Shown here piece after piece: positions 7,338 to 14,265 of a DNA stretch of 18,606 nt (position 1 is the stretch's first letter; the number at the start of each line of letters is the position of its first letter). The translations under genes and the position numbers were made by a program. This DNA comes from Gemmatimonadota bacterium (GTDB lineage: Bacteria; Gemmatimonadota; Gemmatimonadetes; Gemmatimonadales; GWC2-71-9). The notes under the pieces were generated by a model. It searched no databases, had not been told where the DNA came from, and worked only from the letters and a program-made list of their open reading frames with translations. The stretch covers positions 1-18,606 of the forward strand of contig QHTW01000160.1 of assembly GCA_003220955.1 (NCBI GenBank), written 5' to 3'.

Positions 7338-7814
7338 GTGAAGGTCCTGGGCGTCGACCCCGGCACTCAGGTCACGGGTTACGGCGTGATCGAAACGGGG
7401 AATGGGACTCCCGGGATGGGCCGTCTCGTCGAATGCGGTGTGTTTCGCTTTGGCCGAAATAACTCTCTGCCTTCTCGTCTCGCCGAGCTGCACCACGAGA
7501 TTGCACAGCTCATCAAGCGGCACCAACCATCGGTACTCGCGCTCGAGGATGCCTTCTATCATAAGAACGTCCGTACGACGCTCGTCCTCGGCCATGCAAG
7601 AGGGGTCATCCTGCTGGCGGCGGCACAGGCGGAGCTCGCGATCGCCCACTACGCTCCAGCCATGATCAAAAAGACCGTCGTCGGCACGGGCGGTGCGAGG
7701 AAGAACCAGGTCGGCGCCATGGTGGCGCATCTGCTGCGGCTGAAGAGCGCGCCGCAACCCGCCGATGCCGCTGACGGAGTCGCCGCGGCGTTGACGTACA
7801 TTCTTCGGGCATGA
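7338..7814 (+). CDS. ruvC: Crossover junction endodeoxyribonuclease RuvC
   Basis: RuvC resolves Holliday junctions by paired nicks after RuvAB branch migration. The 158-aa protein has the RNase H-like fold residues in place: D7 in GVDPGTQVTGYGVI, E70 in LALEDAF, and D143/D146 in ADAADGVAAAL, corresponding to the four acidic catalytic residues of the E. coli enzyme. HARGVILLAAAQAELAIAHYAP and VVGTGGARKNQVGAMV match the family closely. Start is GTG at 7338, 1 nt after the yebC stop; the next gene overlaps the stop by 4 nt. Residues 20-29 are glycine-rich and the segment between GYGVI and LPSRL is about four residues longer than in E. coli, coinciding with a degenerate 7-bp repeat tract (7397-7424). 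Confidence 0.97.
   Translation: MKVLGVDPGTQVTGYGVIETGNGTPGMGRLVECGVFRFGRNNSLPSRLAELHHEIAQLIKRHQPSVLALEDAFYHKNVRTTLVLGHARGVILLAAAQAELAIAHYAPAMIKKTVVGTGGARKNQVGAMVAHLLRLKSAPQPADAADGVAAALTYILRA
7397..7424. repeat. Degenerate heptamer tract inside ruvC
   Basis: Blocks GGGGAAT, GGGACTC, CCGGGAT, GGGCCGT read in steps of seven. Blocks 1 and 3 resemble each other, and GGGA-C-TCCC (7404-7412) is a small inverted repeat. It lies where RuvC is slightly longer than usual. Degenerate, so only a possible member of the repeat family. Confidence 0.3.
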
Positions 7815-8398
7815 TCGCCCACGTCCGCGGCCGCCTAGCCGCGAAATCCGCCGATCGCGTCGTCGTCGAGACGCCCGGCGGCGTCGGCTACGAAGTCGTC
7901 GTGCCGCTGGGCGTGATGGAGCGACTGCCGGCCGCCGGCGCCGACATCACCCTCGCGACCGAGCTGGTCGTGCGTGAGGACGGCTGGGCGCTGTACGGAT
8001 TCCTCGACGAAGCCGAGCGACGTTTTTTCCAGCGGCTGACGAGTGTGAGCGGCGTCGGACCCAGGATCGGCATCGCGCTCCTCTCGGCCCTCGGCGTCGA
8101 GCGCGGTGCCCGCGCACTGCGCGACAAGAACATCGCGCTGCTGTCGTCTGTGAACGGCATCGGCAAGAAGACCGCCGAGCGTCTCGCGCTGGAATTGGGA
8201 GAGAGAGTCGAAGACTTTGCGGAAGCGCCGGCCGTCACCGTCCCCGAGGGCGCCGAAGCCGCCCTCAAGGCGCTCGAACGACTGGGGTATGGGACCGCGG
8301 AGGCCGATCGGGCTGTTCGCCAGGTGCTCGCGGGGAACGGGAACGATGAAACCGAAGCACTCGTACGACGGGCCCTCCAAATTCTCACAACGCGATGA
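7811..8398 (+). CDS. ruvA: Holliday junction branch migration protein RuvA
   Basis: RuvA binds the four-way junction as a tetramer and loads the RuvB motor. The 195-aa protein has the OB-fold domain (about 1-63, starting MIAHVRGRL and ending LYGFLDEAER), two helix-hairpin-helix motifs (TSVSGVGPRIGIALLSAL, about 77-94, and SSVNGIGKKTAERLALEL, about 112-129), an acidic flexible linker (about 130-147) and the small RuvB-binding domain III (148-195, LKALERLGYGTAEADRAV). Length is normal (E. coli 203). The ATG overlaps the ruvC stop as ATGA, and the next gene overlaps the ruvA stop in the same way, so translation is probably coupled. Confidence 0.97.
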   Translation: MIAHVRGRLAAKSADRVVVETPGGVGYEVVVPLGVMERLPAAGADITLATELVVREDGWALYGFLDEAERRFFQRLTSVSGVGPRIGIALLSALGVERGARALRDKNIALLSSVNGIGKKTAERLALELGERVEDFAEAPAVTVPEGAEAALKALERLGYGTAEADRAVRQVLAGNGNDETEALVRRALQILTTR

Positions 8399-8580
8399 CC
8401 GCCCTCCCCGCCGAAGTCACCGCCGAATGGATCTGCACGCGCTGCGGATCGACGAACCGTCGTCTCGTGCCCGCCGGTGTCACACGCGCCGAGGATGTCT
8501 GCCTGCGTTGTCACACGCCGCACGAGATCGAGGCTGATAAGCGGCCGGTGCGCTGGCTCGCGCGAGCGAAGCGGAAGTAA
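8395..8580 (+). CDS. Small zinc ribbon protein between ruvA and ruvB
   Basis: A 61-aa protein with two CxxC knuckles, C14/C17 (WICTRCGS) and C36/C39 (VCLRCHTPH), 18 residues apart, which is a rubredoxin/zinc ribbon spacing. There is no signal peptide. The C-terminus is basic (VRWLARAKRK). No named family is recognised. The frame is held by translational coupling at both ends: ATG overlaps the ruvA stop by 4 nt (ATGA) and the stop shares one base with the ruvB ATG (TAATG). That, with paired cysteines, makes it a real gene. Being between two subunits of one machine suggests a role with RuvAB or nucleic acid, but it could be an unrelated passenger. H40 and H43 might be alternative metal ligands. 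Confidence 0.8.
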   Translation: MTALPAEVTAEWICTRCGSTNRRLVPAGVTRAEDVCLRCHTPHEIEADKRPVRWLARAKRK

Positions 8581-9581
8581 TGGCACGCAGCGAGATCACC
8601 ACGCCCGACGCCCTCGACAACGAGCGGCTGAGCGACGCGGCGCTCCGGCCGTCCCGGCTCGATGAATTCGTCGGCCAGGCGAAAGTCAAAGAGTCCCTGC
8701 AGATCGCGATCGATGCGGCGAAGCAGCGCAGGGAGCCGCTCGATCACGCGCTCTTCTTCGGCCCGCCCGGACTCGGCAAAACCACGCTGGCGTTGCTGAT
8801 GGCCAAAGAGCTCGACGTGAACATCCGCACGACGTCCGGCCCGGTGCTCGAGCGCCCGGGCGATCTCGTCGGCATGCTCACCGCGCTCAAAGAGGGCGAT
8901 ATCCTCTTTATAGATGAAGTGCACCGCCTGCGGCCCGCGCTCGAAGAGTTCCTCTATCCCGCCATGGAGGAGTTTCGCGTGGACGTGCGGATCGCCGACG
9001 GCCCGCACGCGCAGACGCTGCCGATGCAGCTCGAGCGCTTCACCCTCATTGGGGCCACGACACGCTTTGGGTTGTTGACGCCCCCGCTGCGCGCCCGCTT
9101 CGGCCTGGTCGAGCGGCTCCACTACTATCCGCCCGACGATCTCGTCCAGATCATCACGCGCTCGGCCGGAATCCTCGGCGTCGCCGCCGACGCCGCCGGC
9201 GTCGCCGAAATCGCGCGCCGCAGCCGCGGCACCCCGCGCGTCGCGAACCGGCTGCTGAAACGCGGCAAGATCACCGCCGCCGTCGCCGGCGAGGCGCTGA
9301 AGCGCCTCGATGTCGACGAGTTTGGACTCGACGACATGGACGCCCGCATTCTCAAAGCCATCATCGAGATGTTCGATGGCGGTCCGGTCGGGGTGCAGAC
9401 GGTTGCCGCCGCGGTCGGCGAAGATCCCGGGACGCTCGAGGAGGTGTACGAGCCGTTCCTCATGCAGCAAGGCTTCCTCGCGCGCACGCCGCGGGGACGG
9501 GTGGCGACCCCTGCGGCGTATCGACACTTCGGTTTTGTGCCCCCCAAATCGGCGGAGCAGGCGACTATCTTCGACGCCTAG
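8580..9581 (+). CDS. ruvB: Holliday junction helicase RuvB with internal gap
   Basis: RuvB is the hexameric AAA+ motor that drives branch migration with RuvA. The 333-aa protein has Walker A GPPGLGKTT (61-69), Walker B LFIDEVHRL (D112/E113), sensor 1 GATTRFG (158-164), the arginine finger in LRARFG (R173), sensor 2 R220 in GTPRVANRLL, and the winged-helix DNA-binding end (QQGFLARTPRGR, RHFG). One thing is wrong: LLKR (225-228) continues directly as GKITAAVAGEAL, whereas RuvB proteins have about ten more residues there (E. coli VRDFAEVKHD). The frame is kept, so about 30 nt seem lost at 9263/9264, within a helix of the small ATPase domain next to sensor 2. Activity may be affected. Its ATG shares one base with the preceding stop. 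Confidence 0.95.
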   Translation: MARSEITTPDALDNERLSDAALRPSRLDEFVGQAKVKESLQIAIDAAKQRREPLDHALFFGPPGLGKTTLALLMAKELDVNIRTTSGPVLERPGDLVGMLTALKEGDILFIDEVHRLRPALEEFLYPAMEEFRVDVRIADGPHAQTLPMQLERFTLIGATTRFGLLTPPLRARFGLVERLHYYPPDDLVQIITRSAGILGVAADAAGVAEIARRSRGTPRVANRLLKRGKITAAVAGEALKRLDVDEFGLDDMDARILKAIIEMFDGGPVGVQTVAAAVGEDPGTLEEVYEPFLMQQGFLARTPRGRVATPAAYRHFGFVPPKSAEQATIFDA

Positions 9582-10609
9582 TGCACCGTCTCTCCGATTT
9601 CGACTACGATCTTCCCGGCGCGCAGATCGCCCAGCATCCGCTGCCAGATCGCTCGGCGAGCCGGCTGCTCGTGCTCGACCGCACGACCGGCACGACACGC
9701 CACCTGCACTTCCACGATCTCCCCACATTGATTCCGCCGGGCGATTTGCTCGTCATCAACACGTCGCGTGTCATCCCCGCGAGACTGCACGGGAAACGAG
9801 ACACGGGAAGCGTTGCCGAGCTCTTGTTGGTGCGGGAGCTCGACGATGGAACGTGGCTCGCGATGGGGCATCCGGGCGGCAAGCTCAAGCCGGGCCGGCG
9901 CGTCGCGTTCGGCAACGATAGCGCCGTCGAGATTCTCGAGATGTTGGGTGGCGGGCTGCGGAAGGTCCGGTTCGTGGGCGCGCTCGACGCGCGCGCGACA
10001 CTCGCCAAGTATGGGGAGGTGCCGTTACCGCCGTACATCAAACGCGATCCGACGCAGGCCGATCGGGACCGCTATCAGACGGTCTACGCGACTCACGACG
10101 GCAGCATCGCCGCGCCGACGGCGGGCCTGCATTTCACGACCGAGCTCCTCGCCCGGATTCACGAGCAGCGCACGTTCGTCACGGCGATCGACCTCCACGT
10201 CGGCCCGGGGACGTTCAAACCGGTCGAGACCGAAGATCTCGACAAACACACAATGCATCCCGAGGCCTACGAGATTTCCGAAGGCGCGGCCAATTGGGTG
10301 AATAAAGTCATGGGCGTGGGGAGTGCGGTGTGGGGAGTGGGCACCACTGTCGTACGCGCGCTGGAAGCAGCCACGGACGCGAGCGGTCACGTTCGGGCAG
10401 GCGCCGGCGAGACAAGCCTCTTTATCCGGCCGCCGTATGCATTCAAGGTCGTCAAGCATCTGATCACCAACTTCCACCTGCCGCGCTCCACGTTACTCAT
10501 GCTGGTGTGCGCGTTCGGAGGATATGAGCGCGTGATGGACGCCTACCGCGAGGCGGTGAAGGCAGGCTACCGGTTCTATTCTTATGGCGACGCTATGGCG
10601 ATCATCTGA
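9581..10609 (+). CDS. queA: S-adenosylmethionine:tRNA ribosyltransferase-isomerase QueA
   Basis: QueA transfers and rearranges the ribosyl group of S-adenosylmethionine onto 7-aminomethyl-7-deazaguanine in tRNA to give epoxyqueuosine. The 342-aa sequence shows FDYDLPGAQIAQHP at the start, INTSRVIPARL (59-69), PLPPYIKR (148-155), YQTVYA (165-170), AAPTAGLHF (177-185), LHVGPGTFKPV (205-215), VGTTVVRALE (253-262), NFHLPRSTLLMLVCAFGG (297-314) and the YGDAM end, all family hallmarks. It starts at a GTG sharing one base with the ruvB stop. Residues 245-254 (VGSAVWGVG region) are encoded by a 28-bp run of four 7-bp repeats which replaces the usual arginine/isoleucine-rich sequence without changing the length. 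It is followed by tgt, the preceding step of the same pathway. Confidence 0.97.
   Translation: MHRLSDFDYDLPGAQIAQHPLPDRSASRLLVLDRTTGTTRHLHFHDLPTLIPPGDLLVINTSRVIPARLHGKRDTGSVAELLLVRELDDGTWLAMGHPGGKLKPGRRVAFGNDSAVEILEMLGGGLRKVRFVGALDARATLAKYGEVPLPPYIKRDPTQADRDRYQTVYATHDGSIAAPTAGLHFTTELLARIHEQRTFVTAIDLHVGPGTFKPVETEDLDKHTMHPEAYEISEGAANWVNKVMGVGSAVWGVGTTVVRALEAATDASGHVRAGAGETSLFIRPPYAFKVVKHLITNFHLPRSTLLMLVCAFGGYERVMDAYREAVKAGYRFYSYGDAMAII
10313..10340. repeat. Four-heptamer repeat inside queA
   Basis: GGCGTGG, GGAGTGC, GGTGTGG, GGAGTGG: a 14-bp unit repeated twice with two mismatches, equal to four 7-bp blocks. It encodes residues 245-254 of QueA, just before the conserved VGTTVVR motif. The low-complexity G-rich sequence is unlike the surrounding codon use. 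Confidence 0.75.
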
Positions 10610-11808
10610 TGTTCGACTTTTGGATCGATGAGCAATCGGGCGCCGCACGCTCGGGATCGCTGACCCTGCCCCACGGCACCGTGGAGACGCCGGTCTTCAT
10701 GCCCGTCGGCACGCAGGCGACGGTTCGCACGCTCTCGCCCGCCGATCTCAAGGCCGTCGGAGCGCAGATCGTGGTCGCCAACACCTACCACCTCCACGTC
10801 CGGCCCGGCGAAGACGTCATCGCGCAGCTCGGCGGGCTGCACAAGTTCATGGCGTGGGAGCGCCCGCTGCTCACCGACTCGGGAGGCTTTCAGGTCTTCT
10901 CACTCGAGGGCTTCCGCAAAGTCGACGAGGACGGCGTCGAGTTTCAGAGCCATGTGGATGGCGGCAGGCGCAAACTGACGCCCGAGAGAGCCATCGAGAT
11001 CCAATGGACGCTCGGATCCGATATCGCGATGGCGTTCGACCATGTGATCCCGGGGGGGGCGGACGAAGCAACGGCGCGCGATGCGCTGGAAAGGACGCTT
11101 CGCTGGTTGGAGCGTTGTAAGAAACGGCATTCGGAGCTTGCTGAGGGAGCACACGTTGGCCCGTCGGCACGTCGGCACGAAGGCGCCCTCGTGAGTCGTG
11201 CCGACGTGCCGACGGGCAATCAGACGTTATGGCCAATAGTCCAGGGCGGAACGTTACCCGCTCTGCGGACCGAGTGTCTTGAGCGGATAATGGAATTGGG
11301 TCCCTGGACAGGTATCGCGATCGGTGGATTATCCGTCGGCGAGCCCAAGGACAAGATGTACCAGACCATCGACGTCCTCGAGGCGCGGCTGCCACCGACA
11401 CTGCCCCGTTATCTTATGGGCGTCGGGTTCCCCGCAGATCTGGTCGCCGCGGTCGAGCGCGGCGTGGATCTGTTCGATTGCGTGGCCCCGACGCGCGGGG
11501 GCCGCAATGGCTCGGCGTTCACGCCGGAAGGCACGCTGAACATTCGCAACGTGGCATATCGCACGGACGACAGCCCGTTGGACCCGAGCTGTGACTGTGA
11601 GACGTGCACGACGTATTCGCGCGGATACCTGCGGCATTTGTTCGTCGCCGGCGAGCTGCTCGGCCTGCGGCTGCTGTCGCTGCACAACGTACGGTACTTG
11701 ATCCGCCTCGCGGCGGAGATGCGGGCCGCCATCCAGCGGGGCGGCGACACATTCACGGTCTGGGCCGATGACTGGCGGCGCCGCTATCAACACACGGGAG
11801 TGGCATGA
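10609..11808 (+). CDS. tgt: tRNA-guanine transglycosylase with repeat-encoded insertion
   Basis: Tgt swaps guanine-34 of GUN-anticodon tRNAs for preQ1 in queuosine synthesis. Catalytic residues are present: D90 in LTDSGGFQVFSL and nucleophile D290 in DLFDCVAPTRGGRNG. The zinc site is C328, C330, C333 (CDCETC) and H359 (LSLHN). VQGG (211-214), AIGGLSVGEP (237-246) and RYLMGVG (267-273) are also normal. At 399 aa it is about 20 residues longer than usual. The excess is at about residues 181-204, between RWLERCKKRH and QTLWPIVQGG, and is encoded by a perfect 22-bp inverted repeat. That part of the fold is a surface loop in related structures, so the enzyme may tolerate it. The ATG shares one base with the queA stop. 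Confidence 0.96.
   Translation: MFDFWIDEQSGAARSGSLTLPHGTVETPVFMPVGTQATVRTLSPADLKAVGAQIVVANTYHLHVRPGEDVIAQLGGLHKFMAWERPLLTDSGGFQVFSLEGFRKVDEDGVEFQSHVDGGRRKLTPERAIEIQWTLGSDIAMAFDHVIPGGADEATARDALERTLRWLERCKKRHSELAEGAHVGPSARRHEGALVSRADVPTGNQTLWPIVQGGTLPALRTECLERIMELGPWTGIAIGGLSVGEPKDKMYQTIDVLEARLPPTLPRYLMGVGFPADLVAAVERGVDLFDCVAPTRGGRNGSAFTPEGTLNIRNVAYRTDDSPLDPSCDCETCTTYSRGYLRHLFVAGELLGLRLLSLHNVRYLIRLAAEMRAAIQRGGDTFTVWADDWRRRYQHTGVA
11159..11217. repeat. Perfect 22-bp inverted repeat inserted in tgt
   Basis: Left arm 11159-11180 and right arm 11196-11217 are exact reverse complements across 22 nt, with a 15-nt loop. Each arm holds a tandem octamer: GTCGGCAC twice (11163-11178) and GTGCCGAC twice (11198-11213). 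The 59-nt element lies where Tgt has about 20 extra residues, so it looks like an in-frame insertion. The mRNA would form a very stable hairpin within the coding region. There is no T-run after it, so it is not an intrinsic terminator. Confidence 0.92.
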
Positions 11809-12140
11809 TCACGGGATCGTTGTCCCTGCTGCTGTTCGCCCCATCCGGCTCGGGTGGGCCGGGAGCGAGTGCGTTCATCATTCAGATCGGCCTGTTCATC
11901 GCGATCTTCTACTTCATTCTGATCCGCCCGCAGCGCCGCCAGCGCCAGGAACACGACGCACTCCTCAAGTCGCTGCAGCGCGGCGACAAGGTCCTGACCG
12001 CGAGCGGCATCGTGGGCGAGGTCGTGCACATCAAGGACGACGAAGTCACGATCCGCAGCGGCGAGGCCAAGTTCGTCATCATGCGGAGCGGGATCGCCAG
12101 CATCACGAACCGCACCGCCGTTGAGGCGAAGCCGGCGTGA
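11805..12140 (+). CDS. yajC: Preprotein translocase subunit YajC
   Basis: YajC is a small inner-membrane protein associated with the SecDF part of the Sec translocase. The 111-aa sequence has one membrane span (about residues 23-43, SAFIIQIGLFIAIFYFILI) followed directly by RPQRRQRQEHDALLKSLQRGDKVLTASGIVGEV, the diagnostic YajC cytoplasmic stretch, and a short beta-rich end. The ATG overlaps the tgt stop as ATGA. queA-tgt-yajC order is widely conserved; the usual secD and secF do not follow here, since def comes next. Confidence 0.95.
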   Translation: MITGSLSLLLFAPSGSGGPGASAFIIQIGLFIAIFYFILIRPQRRQRQEHDALLKSLQRGDKVLTASGIVGEVVHIKDDEVTIRSGEAKFVIMRSGIASITNRTAVEAKPA

Positions 12141-12685
12141 CGGTTCGGACGTTGCACCTGCTCGGCTCGCCCGTGCTGCGGCAGCACGCGGCGCCGGTCG
12201 CGCGGGTGGATGACGCCGTTCGCCAGCTGGTCGACGATCTCTTCGAAACGATGCGCGCCGCCAAAGGCGTCGGCCTCGCTGCGAACCAGATCGGCGTCGC
12301 CCGGCGCGTCGCGGTGGTCGACATCGGCGAGGAGGATCCACCGCCGCTCGTCCTGATCAATCCCGTCATCGTGGAACGCGGCGATGAGCTGGAGACGGCG
12401 GAGGAAGGCTGCCTGTCCATCCCGGAGATCTTCGGGGACGTCGAACGGCACGCGCGGGTCGTTGTCGAGGCGTTGGACCGCGACGGGAAAAAGTTTCGCG
12501 CCGAGGCGCAGGCGTACAAGGCGCGAGCCATTCAGCACGAGATCGATCACCTCGACGGCATTCTGTTCCTGGCCCATCTCAGCGCGGTGAAGCGCAGCCT
12601 GCTGCTCGCCAAATGGAAGAAGGCGCGCAAAGGGCAGACGGGTTATCTCAAGGAGGTCACGCCGGAGCCGGCGGGTGAGCTGTAG
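12137..12685 (+). CDS. def: Peptide deformylase
   Basis: Def removes the formyl group from new N-terminal methionines. The 182-aa protein has all three metalloprotease motifs: GVGLAANQIG (44-53), EEGCLSIP (89-96) with metal ligand C92, and QHEIDHLDG (133-141) with ligands H134 and H138 and catalytic E135. The C-terminus is a basic, charged tail (KRSLLLAKWKKARKG) common in many bacterial enzymes. GTG start overlaps the yajC stop by 4 nt (GTGA). It is directly followed by fmt, whose product adds the formyl group, the classic pairing. Confidence 0.97.
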   Translation: MTVRTLHLLGSPVLRQHAAPVARVDDAVRQLVDDLFETMRAAKGVGLAANQIGVARRVAVVDIGEEDPPPLVLINPVIVERGDELETAEEGCLSIPEIFGDVERHARVVVEALDRDGKKFRAEAQAYKARAIQHEIDHLDGILFLAHLSAVKRSLLLAKWKKARKGQTGYLKEVTPEPAGEL

Positions 12686-13651
12686 GTGCGTGTGGTCTTC
12701 TTTGGGACGCCCGAATTCGCCGTCCCGTCGCTGCGCGCGCTGGTCGGAGAAGGATTCGACGTCGTCGCCGTCGTCACACAACCCGACGCAGCCCAGGGCC
12801 GCTCGCGCTCGAAACTGATTCCGCCACCGGTGAAGGTCGCCGCCGAAGCAGAAGACCTCACGATCTTCCAACCCGAGAAACCCACCGACGGCGCTTTCCT
12901 GCTGCGGCTGCGCGACCTGAAGCCGGACATCGGCGTGGTGGTCGCCTACGGTCATATCCTCAAGCCCGAGCTGCTCGAGCTGCCGCGCCGAGGCATGGTG
13001 AACGTGCATCCGTCGCTGTTGCCGGAGCTGCGCGGGGCGGCACCGGTCGAGTGGGCCATCATCCGCGGTCACGACATGACCGGCGTCACGATCATCCAGC
13101 TCGATGCGGGCATGGACTCCGGTCCGATTCTGCATCAGATCCCGCATGGCATCCCGCCCGACGTGAGCGCCGGCGATCTCTCCGCCCACCTGGCGGAAAT
13201 GGGCGCGCAGGCGCTGGTTGAGACGCTCACGATGCTGGAGCAGAGCGACCCGCCGCCACAACCCGTACCGCAGAATGAGGATCGCGCGACCTACGCACCG
13301 AAGCTGACGCGCGAGATCGCGCGCATCGACTGGACGAAAGACGCGCGGGCGATCGCCTGCCTGATTCGCGGCCTGGACCCGCGGCCGGGCGCCTGGACCG
13401 AGCTGAACGGTGTCGAGATCAAACTCTTCAATCCCAAAGTGATCGAGCCGCCTCCCCCGTTCAAAGGCACCCGTGCGCCCGGAGCAGTACTCTCGGCAGA
13501 CGGCTCACTGGCGATCGCGACCGGCCCATTGAAAGACACCGCCGGCGGCGCGGTGGAGGTTGTCGAGGTGCAACCCGCCGGCAAGGCCCGCATGACGACC
13601 GACGACTGGCTGCACGGGGCGCGCATCGCCGCGGGCGCCAGGTTCGCGTGA
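12686..13651 (+). CDS. fmt: Methionyl-tRNA formyltransferase
   Basis: Fmt formylates initiator Met-tRNA using 10-formyl-tetrahydrofolate. The 321-aa protein has an N-terminal Rossmann-type domain (MRVVFFGTPEFAVPSL) with catalytic N106, H108 and D144 (VNVHPSLLPELRGAAPVEWAI and LDAGMDSGPIL), and a C-terminal OB-like tRNA-binding domain from about 205 (DWTKDARAIACLIRGLDPRPGAWTE). Length is normal. The GTG start abuts the def stop with no spacer, and the thiE/tenI start overlaps its stop (GTGA). Confidence 0.97.
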   Translation: MRVVFFGTPEFAVPSLRALVGEGFDVVAVVTQPDAAQGRSRSKLIPPPVKVAAEAEDLTIFQPEKPTDGAFLLRLRDLKPDIGVVVAYGHILKPELLELPRRGMVNVHPSLLPELRGAAPVEWAIIRGHDMTGVTIIQLDAGMDSGPILHQIPHGIPPDVSAGDLSAHLAEMGAQALVETLTMLEQSDPPPQPVPQNEDRATYAPKLTREIARIDWTKDARAIACLIRGLDPRPGAWTELNGVEIKLFNPKVIEPPPPFKGTRAPGAVLSADGSLAIATGPLKDTAGGAVEVVEVQPAGKARMTTDDWLHGARIAAGARFA

Positions 13652-14265
13652 GGCCAGCACTGCCGCGGCTGCACGCGATCACCGACGAGCGGATCGCGCG
13701 GCGCGCGGATCTGCCGGAAATCGCCCGCGAGTTGGCAAAGGGTGGCGGATCACAGCTCGCGTTTCATGCCCGCGGAAGGGCGCTCAGCGGCCGCGAGCAT
13801 CACGACTTGGCCGTCCGACTGTCCGACAGTCCGACCGCCCGCCTGTTCGTGAACGATCGTCTCGATATCGCGCTCGCGGTTCCCACAGCCGGAGTCCAGC
13901 TCGGCAATGGCAGTCTCCCCGTCAGCGCGGCCCGCGCACTCAATCCCCTTTGGTGGATCGGTAAGTCCGTGCATGACTTGGCGGAGGCGGAGGCCGCAAG
14001 GACGGAAGGGGCCGACTATCTTGTTGTAGGGCCCGTGTTCGCGACAGCGTCGCATCCCGGCCGCTCGCCCCTGGGCCTCGGGAAGTTGCGGCAGATCGTG
14101 ACGGCGGCCGGTGATCTTCCCGTCATCGCCATTGGCGGCCTCACAGCCGAGCGCGTGCGGGAGGTGCGGAGCAGCGGCGCGTACGGCGTGGCCGCGATTC
14201 GGGCCTTCTGGGACGATGTCGAGCCTGCCGAAGCCGCGCGGAGGATGCGAGAGTGGATGTCGTAA
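13648..14265 (+). CDS. thiE/tenI: ThiE/TenI-family protein, more TenI-like
   Basis: A 205-aa TIM-barrel protein of the thiamin phosphate synthase family. LHAITDER (8-15), LFVNDRLDIAL (66-76), GKSVHDLAEAEAA (105-117), GADYLVVGPVF (121-131) and VIAIGGL (159-165) fix the family. Several residues ThiE uses for pyrophosphate and magnesium are absent: the usual QLRxK is QLAFHA (36-41), the LGQxD aspartate is replaced in LGNGSL (85-90), and the TxTK lysine is replaced in FATASH (131-136). H109 lines up with the histidine in the TenI SVH motif. This favours the thiazole tautomerase TenI over ThiE, an inference from motifs. Neighbouring thiS and thiG make the thiazole that TenI would act on. Residues 55-63 are encoded by three 8-bp repeats. 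GTG start overlaps the fmt stop. Confidence 0.82.
   Translation: MRPALPRLHAITDERIARRADLPEIARELAKGGGSQLAFHARGRALSGREHHDLAVRLSDSPTARLFVNDRLDIALAVPTAGVQLGNGSLPVSAARALNPLWWIGKSVHDLAEAEAARTEGADYLVVGPVFATASHPGRSPLGLGKLRQIVTAAGDLPVIAIGGLTAERVREVRSSGAYGVAAIRAFWDDVEPAEAARRMREWMS
13813..13836. repeat. Triple octamer repeat inside thiE/tenI
   Basis: GTCCGACT, GTCCGACA, GTCCGACC: three 8-bp units differing only at the last base. ACTGTC-C-GACAGT (13818-13830) within it is a near-perfect palindrome. It encodes residues about 56-63, just before the conserved FVND motif. Confidence 0.8.

Noticed and set aside
8335..8346. GGGAACGGGAAC in ruvA
   Set aside because: Two 6-bp copies coding for a normal glycine/asparagine loop; no 7- or 8-bp period.
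8500..8523. CLRCH in the zinc ribbon protein resembles a CxxCH haem c site
   Set aside because: There is no signal peptide and a second CxxC lies 18 residues upstream, which fits a cytoplasmic zinc ribbon better.
9180..9210. GCC/GTC-rich low-complexity tract in ruvB
   Set aside because: Explained by alternating alanine, valine and aspartate codons in a GC-rich genome.
9788..9808. CACGGGA repeated at 14-bp distance in queA
   Set aside because: Only two copies, with an unlike middle block, in a segment of normal length; too weak to call a member of the repeat family.
11159..11217. tgt hairpin as an intrinsic terminator
   Set aside because: No T-run follows the stem and it lies in the middle of an intact coding frame.
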